A stretch of DNA of 64,000 nucleotides, taken from assembly GCF_021440085.1 (NCBI RefSeq), contig NZ_JAKCPW010000003.1, forward strand, positions 186,001-250,000, given 5' to 3'. How positions within the stretch are numbered: the stretch's first letter is position 1; the number at the start of each line of letters is the position of its first letter. Both the position numbers and the translations under genes were made by a program. Below, in pieces: positions 26,289-34,124 of the stretch. The notes below the pieces were generated by a model. That model did no database searches. It saw nothing but the letters and a program-made list of their open reading frames with translations, and was not told where the DNA came from. Source of the DNA: Dyadobacter sp. CY261 (GTDB lineage Bacteria > Bacteroidota > Bacteroidia > Cytophagales > Spirosomataceae).

Positions 26289-27956
26289 TCAATAACCGGG
26301 GTTTTGCGGGAACACCGATTTTCCGTCGGCTGTCTTCGCGCTCCGGTCGATCTGTGTCTGAGGGATTGGTCTCAAAGCATGGAACGGCTGGATACTGGCC
26401 GCTTGCGGGTTGTATTTTTTTACTCTTTCCACGAGTAGTCCCCAGCGTTTCAGGTCCAGCCAGCGGGTTTGCTCGCCGGCCAATTCCCTTGCACGTTCCT
26501 CAATAATTGTCTCCAATGTAAGGTCTTTGGCAGCGATAGCCATCTTATCCTTTTTACCAGGCCAGCCCGCACGGTATCTCACCACGTTCAGGGCTTCTGC
26601 CGCACCCGCTTTATCGCCTGTTTGCAACAATGCCTCGGCGAGCATCAGGTACACATCAGCCAAACGCACCACATAATAATCGCGACTACCTGGCTCGTAG
26701 GTCATATCCGGACGTTTGGAATCAAAGAACTTCTGCAATGTTGGGAATAACGCTTCCGAGTATTTGCTGGGCACAAGCACCTGATATGGTTTCTTGGCGC
26801 GTTCTTCCTTCGTCATTTCGTAACCCGGAATGAAAATCGTGGTATCGCCCGACGCAAATGTCACTTTCGTCTTGGAATCGTCGAAAGATGCCGCATTATA
26901 AGTGCCCGGGTTATTAGATATCCAGGTATCGCGGAATGTCTTTTTGTAACGCGAGTCATTGACACGGTCAGCGAAAACGGTGTTGAGCAGATATTCGGTC
27001 GGTCTCAGGCGTTTGAATGGACGGCCCCAATAAGTATCGCGTTTCATACCCGGCTGCACGTCGTATTGCATACCGAAGTAAAGGTGCAAGCTGTTACCGG
27101 TACCATTAGTCAGCGCGTCGCTGGTGTATTGGACTGCAAACACAACCTCGGCGTGGTTCTGATTGTTTTCATCGAAAACGGCAGCAAAGTCGTCAAGTAG
27201 TTTGTAGCCGTATTTGGTTGACACTTCTTTCAAAAGGTCTGCCGCTTTGGTGAAGTCGTCGGCTGCCTTCTCAGTCGAATATCCTTTTGCAAGATAAACT
27301 CTTGCCAATAGCGCCTGCGCCGCCGGTTTGGTAGCCCGGCCGTAGTCGCTAGATTGCGCCTTGGCTTCCAGATCTGTCACCGCTTCGCTCAGGTCCTTGA
27401 TGATCGCCGCATACATTTCCGCATCGGTCGCGCGCTTGGTGTCCTTGGTTGGGAGCAAAGTTTCAGTGAGGCGCAGGTCTACACCTCCATATTGCTGGTG
27501 CAGCAGATAGTAGAAATGCCCGCGTAAAAATTTGACTTCCGCAATGCGCAACTTTTTAACGGCATCGGTTATACCCGTCACATTTGGAGCACGTTCGATA
27601 ACTGCGTTGCAAGTATTGATCCCTTTGTAAATCTCGTCCCAGGTGGTTGCCAGGTAATCCACGGTCGGGTTTAGTTGGCCATCGTAAAAATGGAAGCCCT
27701 TATACCCGCCATCTGCGCCGGTTGCATAAATATCTGTACCGAATTCACTCATCGTAAGCCCCTGCTGGGTGCCATAATAAAAGCGGAGCGAAGAATAGGC
27801 CGCTTTCACCCCGTCTTCAAAGCCTTTAGCGGTGTTCAGGTAGTCGTTGCCAACACCGGAAACGATCTCCTCGTCGAGCACATCCTTACATCCCTGCCCC
27901 GCCAGCATCAATGCCGCCATCCCGCATATCACAATCGATTTTCTTATATTTTTCAT
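26289..27956 (-). CDS. SusD/RagB family nutrient-binding outer membrane lipoprotein
   Basis: A 555-residue SusD-like lipoprotein with lipobox LMLAGQGC. It shows the family's AYSSLRFYYG start, LRIAEVKFLRGHFYYLLHQQ helix, RLADVYLMLAEALLQTGDKA TPR region and the closing IQPFHALRPIPQTQIDRS. It is the partner of the SusC-like receptor encoded just upstream (39 bp gap). It is clearly different in sequence from the second SusD at 21027, so the two pairs likely bind different ligands or different parts of one glycan. Confidence 0.93.
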   Translation of the reverse strand: MKNIRKSIVICGMAALMLAGQGCKDVLDEEIVSGVGNDYLNTAKGFEDGVKAAYSSLRFYYGTQQGLTMSEFGTDIYATGADGGYKGFHFYDGQLNPTVDYLATTWDEIYKGINTCNAVIERAPNVTGITDAVKKLRIAEVKFLRGHFYYLLHQQYGGVDLRLTETLLPTKDTKRATDAEMYAAIIKDLSEAVTDLEAKAQSSDYGRATKPAAQALLARVYLAKGYSTEKAADDFTKAADLLKEVSTKYGYKLLDDFAAVFDENNQNHAEVVFAVQYTSDALTNGTGNSLHLYFGMQYDVQPGMKRDTYWGRPFKRLRPTEYLLNTVFADRVNDSRYKKTFRDTWISNNPGTYNAASFDDSKTKVTFASGDTTIFIPGYEMTKEERAKKPYQVLVPSKYSEALFPTLQKFFDSKRPDMTYEPGSRDYYVVRLADVYLMLAEALLQTGDKAGAAEALNVVRYRAGWPGKKDKMAIAAKDLTLETIIEERARELAGEQTRWLDLKRWGLLVERVKKYNPQAASIQPFHALRPIPQTQIDRSAKTADGKSVFPQNPGY

Positions 27957-27995
27957 TTGTCAATATCTTTTAAAAGGAATGTTAAACCTTGGCCC

Positions 27996-30900
27996 TTAGA
28001 ATTTTGCATTTACACCGAATGTGATCACCATGGTGGCAGGGGTTATGCCAGTCCCACCTGCTGCCAAACCGGTCGTTTCAGGGTCAACACCGTTGTATTT
28101 GCTCCGGTATTTTGCCCAGATGAACGGCTGTTGGATGCTTGAATACAGGCGGAGTGATTCCATTCCCAACTTTTTCGAAAATTCCGGCGTGAATGAATAA
28201 CCTACGTTCACGTTTCTCAGCTTCACGAATGTTCCATCGAAGTAAGTAAGCGTGCTGCCGTAAACAGGGAACTCCTGGTTGCTTTTCGGGCGGGGGAATT
28301 CGTTGGTCGGGTTGTTGGGCGTCCAGTAATCCACTTTCATTTGCTGATAACGGCCCGCCAAGGCATTGTTATTTCTGTGGAACTCGCTGCGGATCAGGTT
28401 ACCTACACGGGCGAAGAAGAAGAACGAGAGGTCAAAGCCTTTGAAACTAAGCCGGTTAGTAATACCACCGCTGAAATCAGGCACGTCGGAACCGATGATC
28501 TCACGGTCATTCGCATTGATCTTACCATCTCCGTCGACGTCTTTCAGCTTAATCTGGCCTACTTCGCTGTTAACAGCTTTTGCTGCATCAGCTTCGTTGG
28601 TCTGCCAGATACCCACTTTTCTGTAATCATACACTGTGCTAAGCGCGCGACCGATGAACCAGCCGTTACCCACGTCGTCAACCTTTCCATTGTATAGGGA
28701 TAGGATTGCCTCGGTGTTTTTAGTAAATGTAAAATCGGTTGTCCATTTGAAGCCGCTTGTGGTATTGATGTTATTGGTAGTTAAGCCAAGTTCGATACCA
28801 CGGTTACGGGTTTCACCCACGTTGCGGGTTACGGCACCAAAACCGATCGAACCGGGCAATTGGTCTGACAGCAACAATGCAGTAGTATTGGTCTGATAAA
28901 ATTCCAATGAACCTTGAACACGTCCGTGGACGAAGCTGAAATCCAGTCCTACGTTGGATGTAGCGGATGACTCCCAACGCAAATCCGCATTTCCGATTGT
29001 TCCGGGACGGTAGCCGTAAGCAGGGCTTGTATTCCAAGCATAGCTTGTACGGCCCAGGAATGCCTGCGTTTGGTAAGGTGCTAAACCTGTGTTACCCACC
29101 TTGCCCCATCCGGCACGCACTTTCAAAAGATCCACCCACGAAACGTTTTTCAGGAAGTCCTCGTTGCCCAGGTTCCAACCCACAGCTATACCGGGAAAGT
29201 TTCCATACTTGCTGTTTTCACCGAACCGGCTCGAACCGTCGCGACGCATTGTCAAGGTCAAGAGATATTTGTCGTTATAGTCGTAATTCAAACGGCCCAT
29301 GTAGGAGTTGATGCTCCATTCGACCAACCCGCTTCCTGGTGAAAACACAGTGGTCGCCGCGCCTAGGTTGTAGAAAGATTGATTTTCAACTGGTACACCT
29401 TGTACCGAAGAACTGTAAACTTCCGCCCGGTCGCGCTGGATTGAGTGTAGCAACGTCACATTCAGGTTATGCTTGCCACCAAACGTTTTGTTATAGTTGA
29501 TAATGTTTTCCAAAGTCCAGTTGAACTGGATAGCATTGCCAGTGTTCGCTTGCGCATCTCCGCCCTTTCTGGCGTTGGTCTGACCGCCAATGAAACGTCC
29601 GTAACGGCTAATGACGAAATCCGGACCGAAGTTCACCCGGTATTTCAAACCCGGCAGAATGCTGAACTCGGTATAAATACTGTTAAAAATGCGGTAACGT
29701 TTCAGCTCGTCTACCTGCGCACCCTTCACCAGCTCGGCGAGCGGGTTGGTCAACAATGCATCATTCGTAGGCGAGAAAATCATTTTGCCGTTCTCATCGA
29801 AGGGAACTGCCAGCGGGTTCTGGTTGATGGTCATCCCGTAAGTGTTCAGGTTCTCCCCATTGCGGGTGCTGTTCATCATGTAGGACGAGAGACCCACTTT
29901 CAGCCACTTGTTAACGTTGTGGTCAAGGTTGGCACGCAGCGATAAACGGGTAAAATTCGCCTCTTTTATCACACCTTTGTCCCGAAAAAAGCCTCCTGAA
30001 AGGTAGAACTGCGTACGGTCGCTCCCACCCTGCACGCCTATCGAATGATTTTGCATGACTCCTGTGCTGACCACAAGGTCCTGCCAGTCGGTACTGGTAC
30101 CGTTTGCGATACCTTTGGCCACGTTCGGATCACCTCCGAGAACCGCCACTTTCGCATCCGCCTCAGCATTGATCACACCGGTCGGGATTGCATTGCCGGC
30201 GGCGTCCTTGTAACCACCGGTAGCACGGTAAGCTTCACGAACGAATTCGGCGAATTCCGGGCCGCTGAAAAGATCCACCTTATCGAGTGCTTTGGAAACG
30301 CCCACGTAACCGTCATACGTAACAGTTGTCTTGCCTTTCAGGCCGCCACGCTTCGTGCTTACGATTACAACGCCATTGGCACCGCGCGAACCATAAATAG
30401 CGGTAGCCGTCGCATCTTTCAAAACCTCCATCGACTGGATGTCGTTGGGGTTCATATCCTCATAACCTCCGGCTAACGGAATACCGTCGACTACATATAA
30501 CGGATCGTTACCTGCATTGAACGAACGGCGGCCACGGATCAGGATCTTTGGCACAGTGCCCGGTTTCGAACCCGCCTGCGTTACGTCCACCCCGGCAGCA
30601 CGGCCTTGCAAGGCCTGGCCGAGGTTGGTGATAGGCATCTCATTAATTTCCTTTGCACCAACCGACGAAATTGCGCCGGTCAGCTGGCTTTTCTTTTGCG
30701 TACCATAACCCACCACGACCACTTCCGTCAGTATTTTCTGATCGCTGGCCAGTATTATATCGATAACGCTTTTGTTGCCCACCGGCACTTCCTGCGTTGT
30801 AAAACCCACCGCCGAAAATACCAGGACCGCATTATCTTCCGGCACATTCAGCTTAAAAGAACCATCGGCGTCCGTGTTGGTACCGGATTTGCTTCCTTTG

Positions 30901-31103
30901 ATCACCACCGAAACACCCGGAATTCCTTGGTTGTCCTCCACAGAGATTACCTTTCCGGATACGGTTCTGTCGATAATGCTGATAGTGGGGTTTGAAGGCC
31001 TCATCGAGTAGGCCTGCCCTGTAAAACCCGTCATCACCACACCAGCCATTGCCCAACGCATCATACAGTGGCCAATACTTGTAAAGTTTCTTTTCATACG
31101 CAT
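27996..31103 (-). CDS. SusC/RagA family TonB-dependent outer membrane receptor
   Basis: A 1035-residue SusC-type channel. A signal region (MAGVVMTGFTGQAYS) is followed by a carboxypeptidase-regulatory-like domain (SGKVISVEDNQGIPGVSVVI), the SusC signature LTEVVVVGYGTQKKSQLTGA, a plug with ATATAIYGSRGANGVVIVST, and the barrel ending MVITFGVNAKF. It opens the minus-strand locus and is followed by its SusD partner and then a terminator. A candidate TATATTTG promoter lies about 100 bp upstream. No STN domain is seen. Confidence 0.94.
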   Translation of the reverse strand: MRMKRNFTSIGHCMMRWAMAGVVMTGFTGQAYSMRPSNPTISIIDRTVSGKVISVEDNQGIPGVSVVIKGSKSGTNTDADGSFKLNVPEDNAVLVFSAVGFTTQEVPVGNKSVIDIILASDQKILTEVVVVGYGTQKKSQLTGAISSVGAKEINEMPITNLGQALQGRAAGVDVTQAGSKPGTVPKILIRGRRSFNAGNDPLYVVDGIPLAGGYEDMNPNDIQSMEVLKDATATAIYGSRGANGVVIVSTKRGGLKGKTTVTYDGYVGVSKALDKVDLFSGPEFAEFVREAYRATGGYKDAAGNAIPTGVINAEADAKVAVLGGDPNVAKGIANGTSTDWQDLVVSTGVMQNHSIGVQGGSDRTQFYLSGGFFRDKGVIKEANFTRLSLRANLDHNVNKWLKVGLSSYMMNSTRNGENLNTYGMTINQNPLAVPFDENGKMIFSPTNDALLTNPLAELVKGAQVDELKRYRIFNSIYTEFSILPGLKYRVNFGPDFVISRYGRFIGGQTNARKGGDAQANTGNAIQFNWTLENIINYNKTFGGKHNLNVTLLHSIQRDRAEVYSSSVQGVPVENQSFYNLGAATTVFSPGSGLVEWSINSYMGRLNYDYNDKYLLTLTMRRDGSSRFGENSKYGNFPGIAVGWNLGNEDFLKNVSWVDLLKVRAGWGKVGNTGLAPYQTQAFLGRTSYAWNTSPAYGYRPGTIGNADLRWESSATSNVGLDFSFVHGRVQGSLEFYQTNTTALLLSDQLPGSIGFGAVTRNVGETRNRGIELGLTTNNINTTSGFKWTTDFTFTKNTEAILSLYNGKVDDVGNGWFIGRALSTVYDYRKVGIWQTNEADAAKAVNSEVGQIKLKDVDGDGKINANDREIIGSDVPDFSGGITNRLSFKGFDLSFFFFARVGNLIRSEFHRNNNALAGRYQQMKVDYWTPNNPTNEFPRPKSNQEFPVYGSTLTYFDGTFVKLRNVNVGYSFTPEFSKKLGMESLRLYSSIQQPFIWAKYRSKYNGVDPETTGLAAGGTGITPATMVITFGVNAKF

Positions 31104-31205
31104 TGATTGTTTTAACTATTAATAGTTCACCATAAACCTGTTATTCTGACGATCATTCAAGAGGTTGACCCTTACAAATAATTACATTTTTTCTATAAAT
31201 AGTTA

Positions 31206-31213
31206 CAAATATA
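31206..31213 (-). promoter_or_regulatory. Candidate promoter box for the SusCD locus
   Basis: The minus strand reads TATATTTG, an exact TAnnTTTG box, about 100 bp before the SusC start codon. A TTG box at the usual spacing was not found, so support is moderate. Confidence 0.35.
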
Positions 31214-31748
31214 CACGCAGTTACTCAGCGCAGATTTGTAACCAATCTGTTCAAATATTTTATCTGGAAGGACGCTTAGGGACAGTAGACGCTTTTAGTC
31301 TTCGCAAACTATACTTACTTGCACAATTTCAATAAGTATATTTTTTGTACTTAAAATACAATTTGAAAATCTTTCTGAGAATAGAGATTCGGGAAGAAAA
31401 TTGAAAACGATCTGCGAAGTTTATTTATGCAATCGTTGTCGGGAACGTTGCCAGAATAGGCTCGATCCAAGTTTTTATTATAAAATATTTGCATAAACCA
31501 ATACAAAAATGCCATATCCACCCAGAAACTTTCCTTAGAAATTGCACTTAAACAGTATTAAGTAACAAAATATCTAAGCAGATAACCGGCAATGCGCCCG
31601 CGTTCTCTTACCAGATCGCTGCGATGGCTAGACTGCATTGTCCAAAGGCATCAGCTGTGTAACCGCAAGACGATTCACGGTGAAGCGGAAAGCCTTAAAT
31701 AAAAAAGATTTTCAGAAATAAAATTAGCAGCGAAGAGGGCCTGAGGGG
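31214..31748. other. Intergenic region, 535 bp, no supported gene
   Basis: AT-rich near the SusC side and more balanced towards 31740. A 36-codon frame (31592-31702, plus strand) starting MRPRSLTRSLRWLDCIVQRH is present, but nothing supports it as a gene. No hairpin, tandem repeat or RNA gene was recognised. It may hold control sequences for the SusCD locus. Confidence 0.5.
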
Positions 31749-32135
31749 CTAAGAGATCCCTAGAATCACGTAAAAGATGAACAATATAAAGGTCACCGAC
31801 ATGAGGATGAGGATAATATTCCCAGCCGAAAGCGCGGTACTCCGGCTTTCACGGGGCTTTTTTTTAGTGTCACGATCGCCCATAATGTCGAGCGAGCTCA
31901 TGATCCGGCCCCAGATCGAGTTTACTTCGAGGTTCGACAGATTGTCGGGCTTCCAGTCCGAGGCGATCAGCACCAATTCGCGTGCTTTGGCCACCGTGTC
32001 TTTCTGCGCAGGATATTTAAGTATCCAATTTTCCCAAAAAGAGCGAATGGGCGGATCCTCCGGAAACCGTACCCATCTTATGAAGAGGTTTTCCATTGCC
32101 AACTCCTCAGCCGATAACTCTGAAAACGGTTTCAT
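31749..32135 (-). CDS. Orphan truncated anti-sigma (FecR N-terminal-like) membrane protein
   Basis: About 128 residues from the ATG at 32135 (an in-frame ATG 11 codons upstream is less likely). The N-terminal 60 residues (ENLFIRWVRFPEDPPIRSFW, ENWILKYPAQKDTVAKAREL) match the cytoplasmic sigma-binding part of Bacteroidota FecR-type anti-sigma factors, followed by NSIWGRIMSSL. A single membrane helix lies at the C-terminus (IILILMSVTFILFIFYVIL), after which the protein ends, so the periplasmic FecR domain is missing. The sigma gene at 32527 is divergent from it, 391 bp away. It may hold that sigma factor at the membrane without a receptor-sensing domain, or be a decayed relic. Confidence 0.7.
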   Translation of the reverse strand: MKPFSELSAEELAMENLFIRWVRFPEDPPIRSFWENWILKYPAQKDTVAKARELVLIASDWKPDNLSNLEVNSIWGRIMSSLDIMGDRDTKKKPRESRSTALSAGNIILILMSVTFILFIFYVILGIS

Positions 32136-32526
32136 TTTAGTATTAGTAAATTGATTTTCACAGCCCATTACACATAAATCCGGATTAGTATTGTATCGGC
32201 CATTATGTGTTTGTTAAGCTTTATGCCTGAAAAAGTAAGCTATTCGGCGTTTATACTCGCTCGAACATAGTTTCCAAACTGGCCAATATTGTAAGTCCAT
32301 AGATTATTTTCAAAATATCCATCCTGTACTATGTGGTTCGATGATTTTGAACACCAACCGAAGGCCTTGTGAGCCCAATACCCCCGTCTTGTGTCATTGG
32401 TTCCTAAGGCGGATAGCTACGCAGGCTATTTCATATCTACCGAATAATTGCCAATAGATAAGCAGGATAAATGTTACCGCAACCTCGCAATTGCAACATT
32501 GAAGGGATATCGCTGTTTGAATACTT
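32136..32526. other. Divergent intergenic region between anti-sigma-like gene and sigma gene
   Basis: A 391-bp stretch without a supported gene. It should hold the promoters of both divergent genes, but no TAnnTTTG box at a convincing distance was recognised. No hairpin with a T run and no repeat was seen. Confidence 0.4.
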
Positions 32527-33153
32527 TTGTACAAACACGCTATCTATTCGTTCGCCTTGCAAACATTCTCGGAGTATTCAGAAGAAGAGCTTTTGTCCCT
32601 GTTAACTGAAAGCAATCGTACCGCTTTCAAGCAGCTCTACGTATCCAATTACCGGGTGGTATTCGGCTATGCATTGAAATTTATTAAATCTATTCCACTG
32701 GCGGAGGACATTACACAGGAGGTATTCCTGAAAATTTGGGAGAACAGAGAAACGCTTCCCGAAATCCGGCATTTCAAAAGCTATCTGCTTGCCATATGTA
32801 AAAATATATCCCTCAACTTTCTGGCCAGGGCCTCGCGGGACATCAAGCTCAGAGAACAGATCGTTCGAGCTGCCGAGCAATCTCATGAGGATACCGAACA
32901 TGGCCTGCAACTAGAAGCGTACGAAACACTACTGCAAGAAGCCATTGAACTGCTGCCTCCTCAACGCAGGCTCATTTTCAAGCTTTGCAAGATCGAAGGA
33001 AAGAGCTACATGGAGGCCGCTTTGCAGCTTGGAATTGGTGCGGGGACGGTCAACGACCACATTGTGAAAGGAACACGCTCGATCGTTGCCTATCTCAAAA
33101 AGCACAATATCACATTAGTCTTGGCAATCTTTTGGCATTTTTTAAAATGTTGA
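32527..33153 (+). CDS. ECF RNA polymerase sigma factor (Bacteroidota sigma-70 family)
   Basis: About 208 residues with sigma region 2 (SNRTAFKQLYVSNYRVVFGY, AEDITQEVFLKIWENRETLP, FKSYLLAICKNISLNFLAR) and region 4 (EAIELLPPQRRLIFKLCKIE, AALQLGIGAGTVNDHIVKGT). It directs transcription of a small regulon, probably the genes downstream (lipoprotein, TonB receptor, DUF4249). There is no ATG: an in-frame stop at 32518 leaves only TTG codons (32527 or 32557) as starts. The C-terminus (NITLVLAIFWHFLKC) is a hydrophobic tail also seen in relatives. Confidence 0.88.
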   Translation: MYKHAIYSFALQTFSEYSEEELLSLLTESNRTAFKQLYVSNYRVVFGYALKFIKSIPLAEDITQEVFLKIWENRETLPEIRHFKSYLLAICKNISLNFLARASRDIKLREQIVRAAEQSHEDTEHGLQLEAYETLLQEAIELLPPQRRLIFKLCKIEGKSYMEAALQLGIGAGTVNDHIVKGTRSIVAYLKKHNITLVLAIFWHFLKC

Positions 33154-33205
33154 TCGACAAGCATATGATACCAGCCGACAATCGGTCTTGGTAAAAAGGA
33201 CGAAA

Positions 33206-33547
33206 ATGAAACGGGAAGAAGTCCACGCGCTGATGCGCCGCTTTATCGACAACCAATGTCCGACATCAAAAGCTAACCTACTGATCCGGTTAATGGCATC
33301 GAAAGAGAATAGGCAACAATTTGGCGAGTTGGTTGAAGATTCCTTGACTGTGGACGATATGACAGGAGCGCCGGTTAACAACAAGAAGATCGAAGAAAAT
33401 TTTGAAAAACTCGAATCTAGGCTCTCAAAGCATCGCATTTTTAAAACCCCTCACGCCCGCCATTGGCTGATGGGAAGTGATCAGGAGAACTTGCTTTTAA
33501 AAAATACCTCGCCCGCTGAGATTGCACGAACGCTATCTGACACTTAG
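33206..33547 (+). CDS. Small soluble FecR N-terminal-like protein, putative anti-sigma partner
   Basis: About 113 residues from the ATG at 33206 (a TTG six codons earlier is less likely). The start, REEVHALMRRFIDNQCPTSK followed by ANLLIRLMASKENRQQFGEL, resembles the N-terminal helical domain of FecR-type anti-sigma factors. The rest is charged (KKIEENFEKLESRLSKHRIF) with no membrane helix and no FecR domain. It is encoded 52 bp after the sigma factor in the same direction, the usual anti-sigma position. A sigma-binding role is inferred only from this and the weak similarity. Confidence 0.6.
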   Translation: MKREEVHALMRRFIDNQCPTSKANLLIRLMASKENRQQFGELVEDSLTVDDMTGAPVNNKKIEENFEKLESRLSKHRIFKTPHARHWLMGSDQENLLLKNTSPAEIARTLSDT

Positions 33548-33652
33548 GACGAAAAAGTAACATTATCGCCCCCTCCTTCCCGATAAGCACTGCCCGGTAC
33601 ATTACTCAAAATGTATTGATCAACCATATTAATTAACTAAAACCATGTGATT

Positions 33653-34048
33653 ATGAAAACGAGGTATTGTGTAGTTATTGGCGTCGCTGCGGCTTTTACG
33701 ATTGCAGCCTGTAAAGAAAAAGAAGTAGATTCCAAGTTTATTACCGTCAGCTCGCCGAAGGCTAACCAGGTGATCAATGACCGGGATAGTGTCATTATCG
33801 AGGCGGTGATCAAGCCTGAAAAAACAACCGTGAACAGGTACACTGTGACCGTCAAGAACAAGCATGACAAGACACTTTTTACATCAAACAGAGGCTGCGA
33901 TTGTAAGTCGTTGAGTGAAGTTAAACTCAGAGAATCGTTTTTCTATGACATTGATAAAACGTCGGATGTATTCCTCGAAATAACCGCAGTGCTGGACGAC
34001 AATAGTGAGACCAGGGAAAAGGTGCCTTTCGTCCTGCAAGATAAATAG
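33653..34048 (+). CDS. Small lipoprotein of unknown function
   Basis: About 131 residues with a lipoprotein signal (CVVIGVAAAFTIAAC, Cys20 region) and a beta-rich mature domain of Ig-like character (FITVSSPKANQVINDRDSVI, RYTVTVKNKHDKTLFT, FLEITAVLDDNSETREKVPF). A CDC pair occurs in NRGCDCKSLSE. It is probably anchored in the outer or inner membrane facing the periplasm. It is encoded between the sigma/anti-sigma-like genes and a TonB receptor, 76 bp from the receptor start, so it is likely part of the same regulon and may be an accessory ligand binder. Confidence 0.7.
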   Translation: MKTRYCVVIGVAAAFTIAACKEKEVDSKFITVSSPKANQVINDRDSVIIEAVIKPEKTTVNRYTVTVKNKHDKTLFTSNRGCDCKSLSEVKLRESFFYDIDKTSDVFLEITAVLDDNSETREKVPFVLQDK

Positions 34049-34124
34049 ATCAGATCGCGTGCCGCTACGCCAACTCGGGCTTATCGGCAGCGCTTTCATT
34101 CATCAACAATCACATCTCAAAGCC

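Noticed and set aside
31592..31702. 36-codon frame MRPRSLTRSLRWLDCIVQRH...
   Set aside because: Too short, no partner, no homology; considered as a possible transposase remnant but nothing supports that.
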